From assembly GCA_946055175.1 (NCBI GenBank), contig CAMGET010000036.1:1-8565 (forward strand): 8,565 nucleotides of DNA. The letters run 5' to 3'. How positions within the stretch are numbered: the stretch's first letter is position 1; every line of letters starts with the position of its first letter. This document shows, piece by piece, positions 7,284-8,565 of the stretch. The position numbers and the translations under genes are program-made. The notes beneath the pieces are model-generated. The model saw only the letters and a list, made by a program, of their open reading frames with translations. It did no database searches and was not told the origin of the DNA. Source of the DNA: an uncultured Roseburia sp. Lineage in GTDB: Bacteria; Bacillota; Clostridia; Lachnospirales; Lachnospiraceae.

Positions 7284-8565
7284 TCAATAGCCAATACCAA
7301 GCATTGCGTCTAATAGATCCTGCCCGCTCGATTTTACAATAGTAACCGGAACTTGTAAAGCCCCTGAAAGCTCTGTTACTGTCACGTCATCCAAAAAAAC
7401 TTCCTCGCCGCTGCGAAGCATGTTGCAGGGGAGGAGCAGACGTTCACCCAAATCTCTGCTCTTTAGCTGAGCAAGCAAATCCTGCCCTGTCAAAAGCCCT
7501 GAGACCGTAATCCGTTCTCCAAAGAAATCATTGCGTATCTGCATCACATCTATTATATAATTAGGGAACCGTTCCATACATTTTCGTGCCAGTTCTTCAA
7601 TGAAAGGTCCTGCAAGCCTTCCGGTTGCCAATGTCACGTGATGCTTTTCCTTTTCATCCGGGCATAAATTTTCCGGTAAATTCCCTTCTGCCAAATCTGC
7701 AGACAGCTCCGCTAATGCCTCCTCAAATTCATCGATTAAAAGCCGTAGCATTCCCACACCATTTTCCAGCTGAATATAACCATCGTAATTTTCTTCGGCC
7801 GGTAAAGGCTTTTCCGCCAATAAATACCACTCGTCACTGGCATGTACAAAATGCGTGCCGTATTTTTCCATACATACATTCTGCCACCGGTGAATCGTTT
7901 CCAGTACCTCTAAGGCATCCTCTTTTGTAAATGGTTCTAATGGATACAGTCCTTCTCTGAATCTGGAAAGTCCGACCGGAACAACGGATACACTTTCCAT
8001 AAGCGGAAGATACTTCGATAAATCTCTGATAGACCGCTCCAGCTCTTCTTTGTCATTCACACCCTTGCAAAGGACAATCTGTCCATTCATATGGATGCCG
8101 CCTTCATAGAGCGTATCAATCTTTTTCAACGATTCTCCTGCAAAACGATTGTGTAACATCATACACCGTAAATCAGGGTTGGTGGTCTGAACCGAAATAT
8201 TAATCGGTTCCAGCTTATAATGGATAATCCGCTCAATATCCGCTTCCTTCATATTGGTCAGAGTCACATAATTTCCTTGTAAAAAAGACAACCTTGAATC
8301 GTCATCCTTAAAATATAAGGTGTCTCTCATACCCTTTGGCATCTGGTCAATGAAGCAGAAAATACACTTATTCTGGCAGGATTTATAATCATCCATTAGT
8401 CCGTTTTCAAACTCGATGCCTAAATCCTCATCGTAGTCTTTTTCAATCTCTAATTCCCATTCTTCCCCATTTGGTTTTTTAAAAACTGCAACCAAATATT
8501 CATCATGAATCAGATAATGGTAATCAAAAACATCCTCAATTTTCTGACCATTAATGCTGATTAAC
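7284..8565 (-). CDS. DUF512 family PDZ/radical-SAM-like protein (5' end cut off)
   Basis: The frame is open to the right edge, so the gene begins outside the window; 426 codons are visible before the TGA at 7284-7286. The first visible residues, 'LISINGQKIEDVFDYHYL', look like the end of a PDZ domain, as in family members. A Cys cluster C-x3-C-x2-C (visible residues 63, 67, 70; positions 8355-8378) in CQNKCIFCFIDQMP resembles a radical-SAM iron-sulfur site, with spacing matching the family rule, and 'YVTLTNM' and 'PINISVQTTNP' continue the barrel-like region. The DUF512 part (from about residue 263) starts with QLENGVGMLR and includes FFGERITVSGLLTGQDLL. Function is unknown. Conserved position beside der suggests, but does not prove, a link to ribosome or RNA/protein modification. 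A TTG at 8495 could be mistaken for a start but lies within the PDZ part. Confidence 0.9.
   Translation of the reverse strand, partial: LISINGQKIEDVFDYHYLIHDEYLVAVFKKPNGEEWELEIEKDYDEDLGIEFENGLMDDYKSCQNKCIFCFIDQMPKGMRDTLYFKDDDSRLSFLQGNYVTLTNMKEADIERIIHYKLEPINISVQTTNPDLRCMMLHNRFAGESLKKIDTLYEGGIHMNGQIVLCKGVNDKEELERSIRDLSKYLPLMESVSVVPVGLSRFREGLYPLEPFTKEDALEVLETIHRWQNVCMEKYGTHFVHASDEWYLLAEKPLPAEENYDGYIQLENGVGMLRLLIDEFEEALAELSADLAEGNLPENLCPDEKEKHHVTLATGRLAGPFIEELARKCMERFPNYIIDVMQIRNDFFGERITVSGLLTGQDLLAQLKSRDLGERLLLPCNMLRSGEEVFLDDVTVTELSGALQVPVTIVKSSGQDLLDAMLGIGY

Noticed and set aside
8493..8495. TTG as the start of the DUF512 gene
   Set aside because: The frame stays open to the right edge and the upstream codons encode PDZ-like sequence, so the true start is outside the window.

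Overview
The window looks like a housekeeping stretch of a Clostridia chromosome, most likely Lachnospiraceae. This rests on protein style (a short dUTPase with the WIDLRA start, a ParE with the 'KGLNHL...KGVSA' signature), strong AGGA/AGGAGG ribosome sites, AT-leaning DNA and the gene order DUF512 - der - plsY - gpsA. The lineage call is from memory of family members, not from a search. All eight genes lie on the minus strand, so transcription runs from the right edge to the left edge. I found no RNA gene, mobile element, CRISPR array or phage gene.

Right part (8565 to 3798): a tightly packed cluster, probably one operon. It holds a PDZ/radical-SAM DUF512 protein (N-terminus cut by the window edge), the ribosome-assembly GTPase Der, the acyltransferase PlsY, glycerol-3-phosphate dehydrogenase GpsA and a dUTPase. 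Gaps are 22, -4, 13 and 26 bp. GpsA makes glycerol-3-phosphate and PlsY acylates it, so these two carry out consecutive early steps of phospholipid synthesis.

Middle (3797 to 2420): a 204-bp intergenic region rich in inverted repeats separates dut from a single MsmX/UgpC-type ABC ATPase gene. This gene has a consensus ribosome site and codon choices suggesting high expression. It has no permease or binding-protein partners here, as expected for a shared ATPase serving several sugar importers.

Left part (2498 to 1): a very good sigma-A-type promoter overlaps the end of the ATPase gene. It is followed at once by a strong intrinsic-terminator-like hairpin, then a PucR/CdaR-type regulator gene, and 21 bp later the start of a ParE-type topoisomerase subunit gene, which the window cuts at its TOPRIM EGDS motif.

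I did not find a clearly new biological system. The items most worth checking are the promoter-before-terminator arrangement ahead of the regulator, the nested 86-bp inverted repeat ahead of the ATPase, and a Phe-to-Ile change in the last dUTPase motif.
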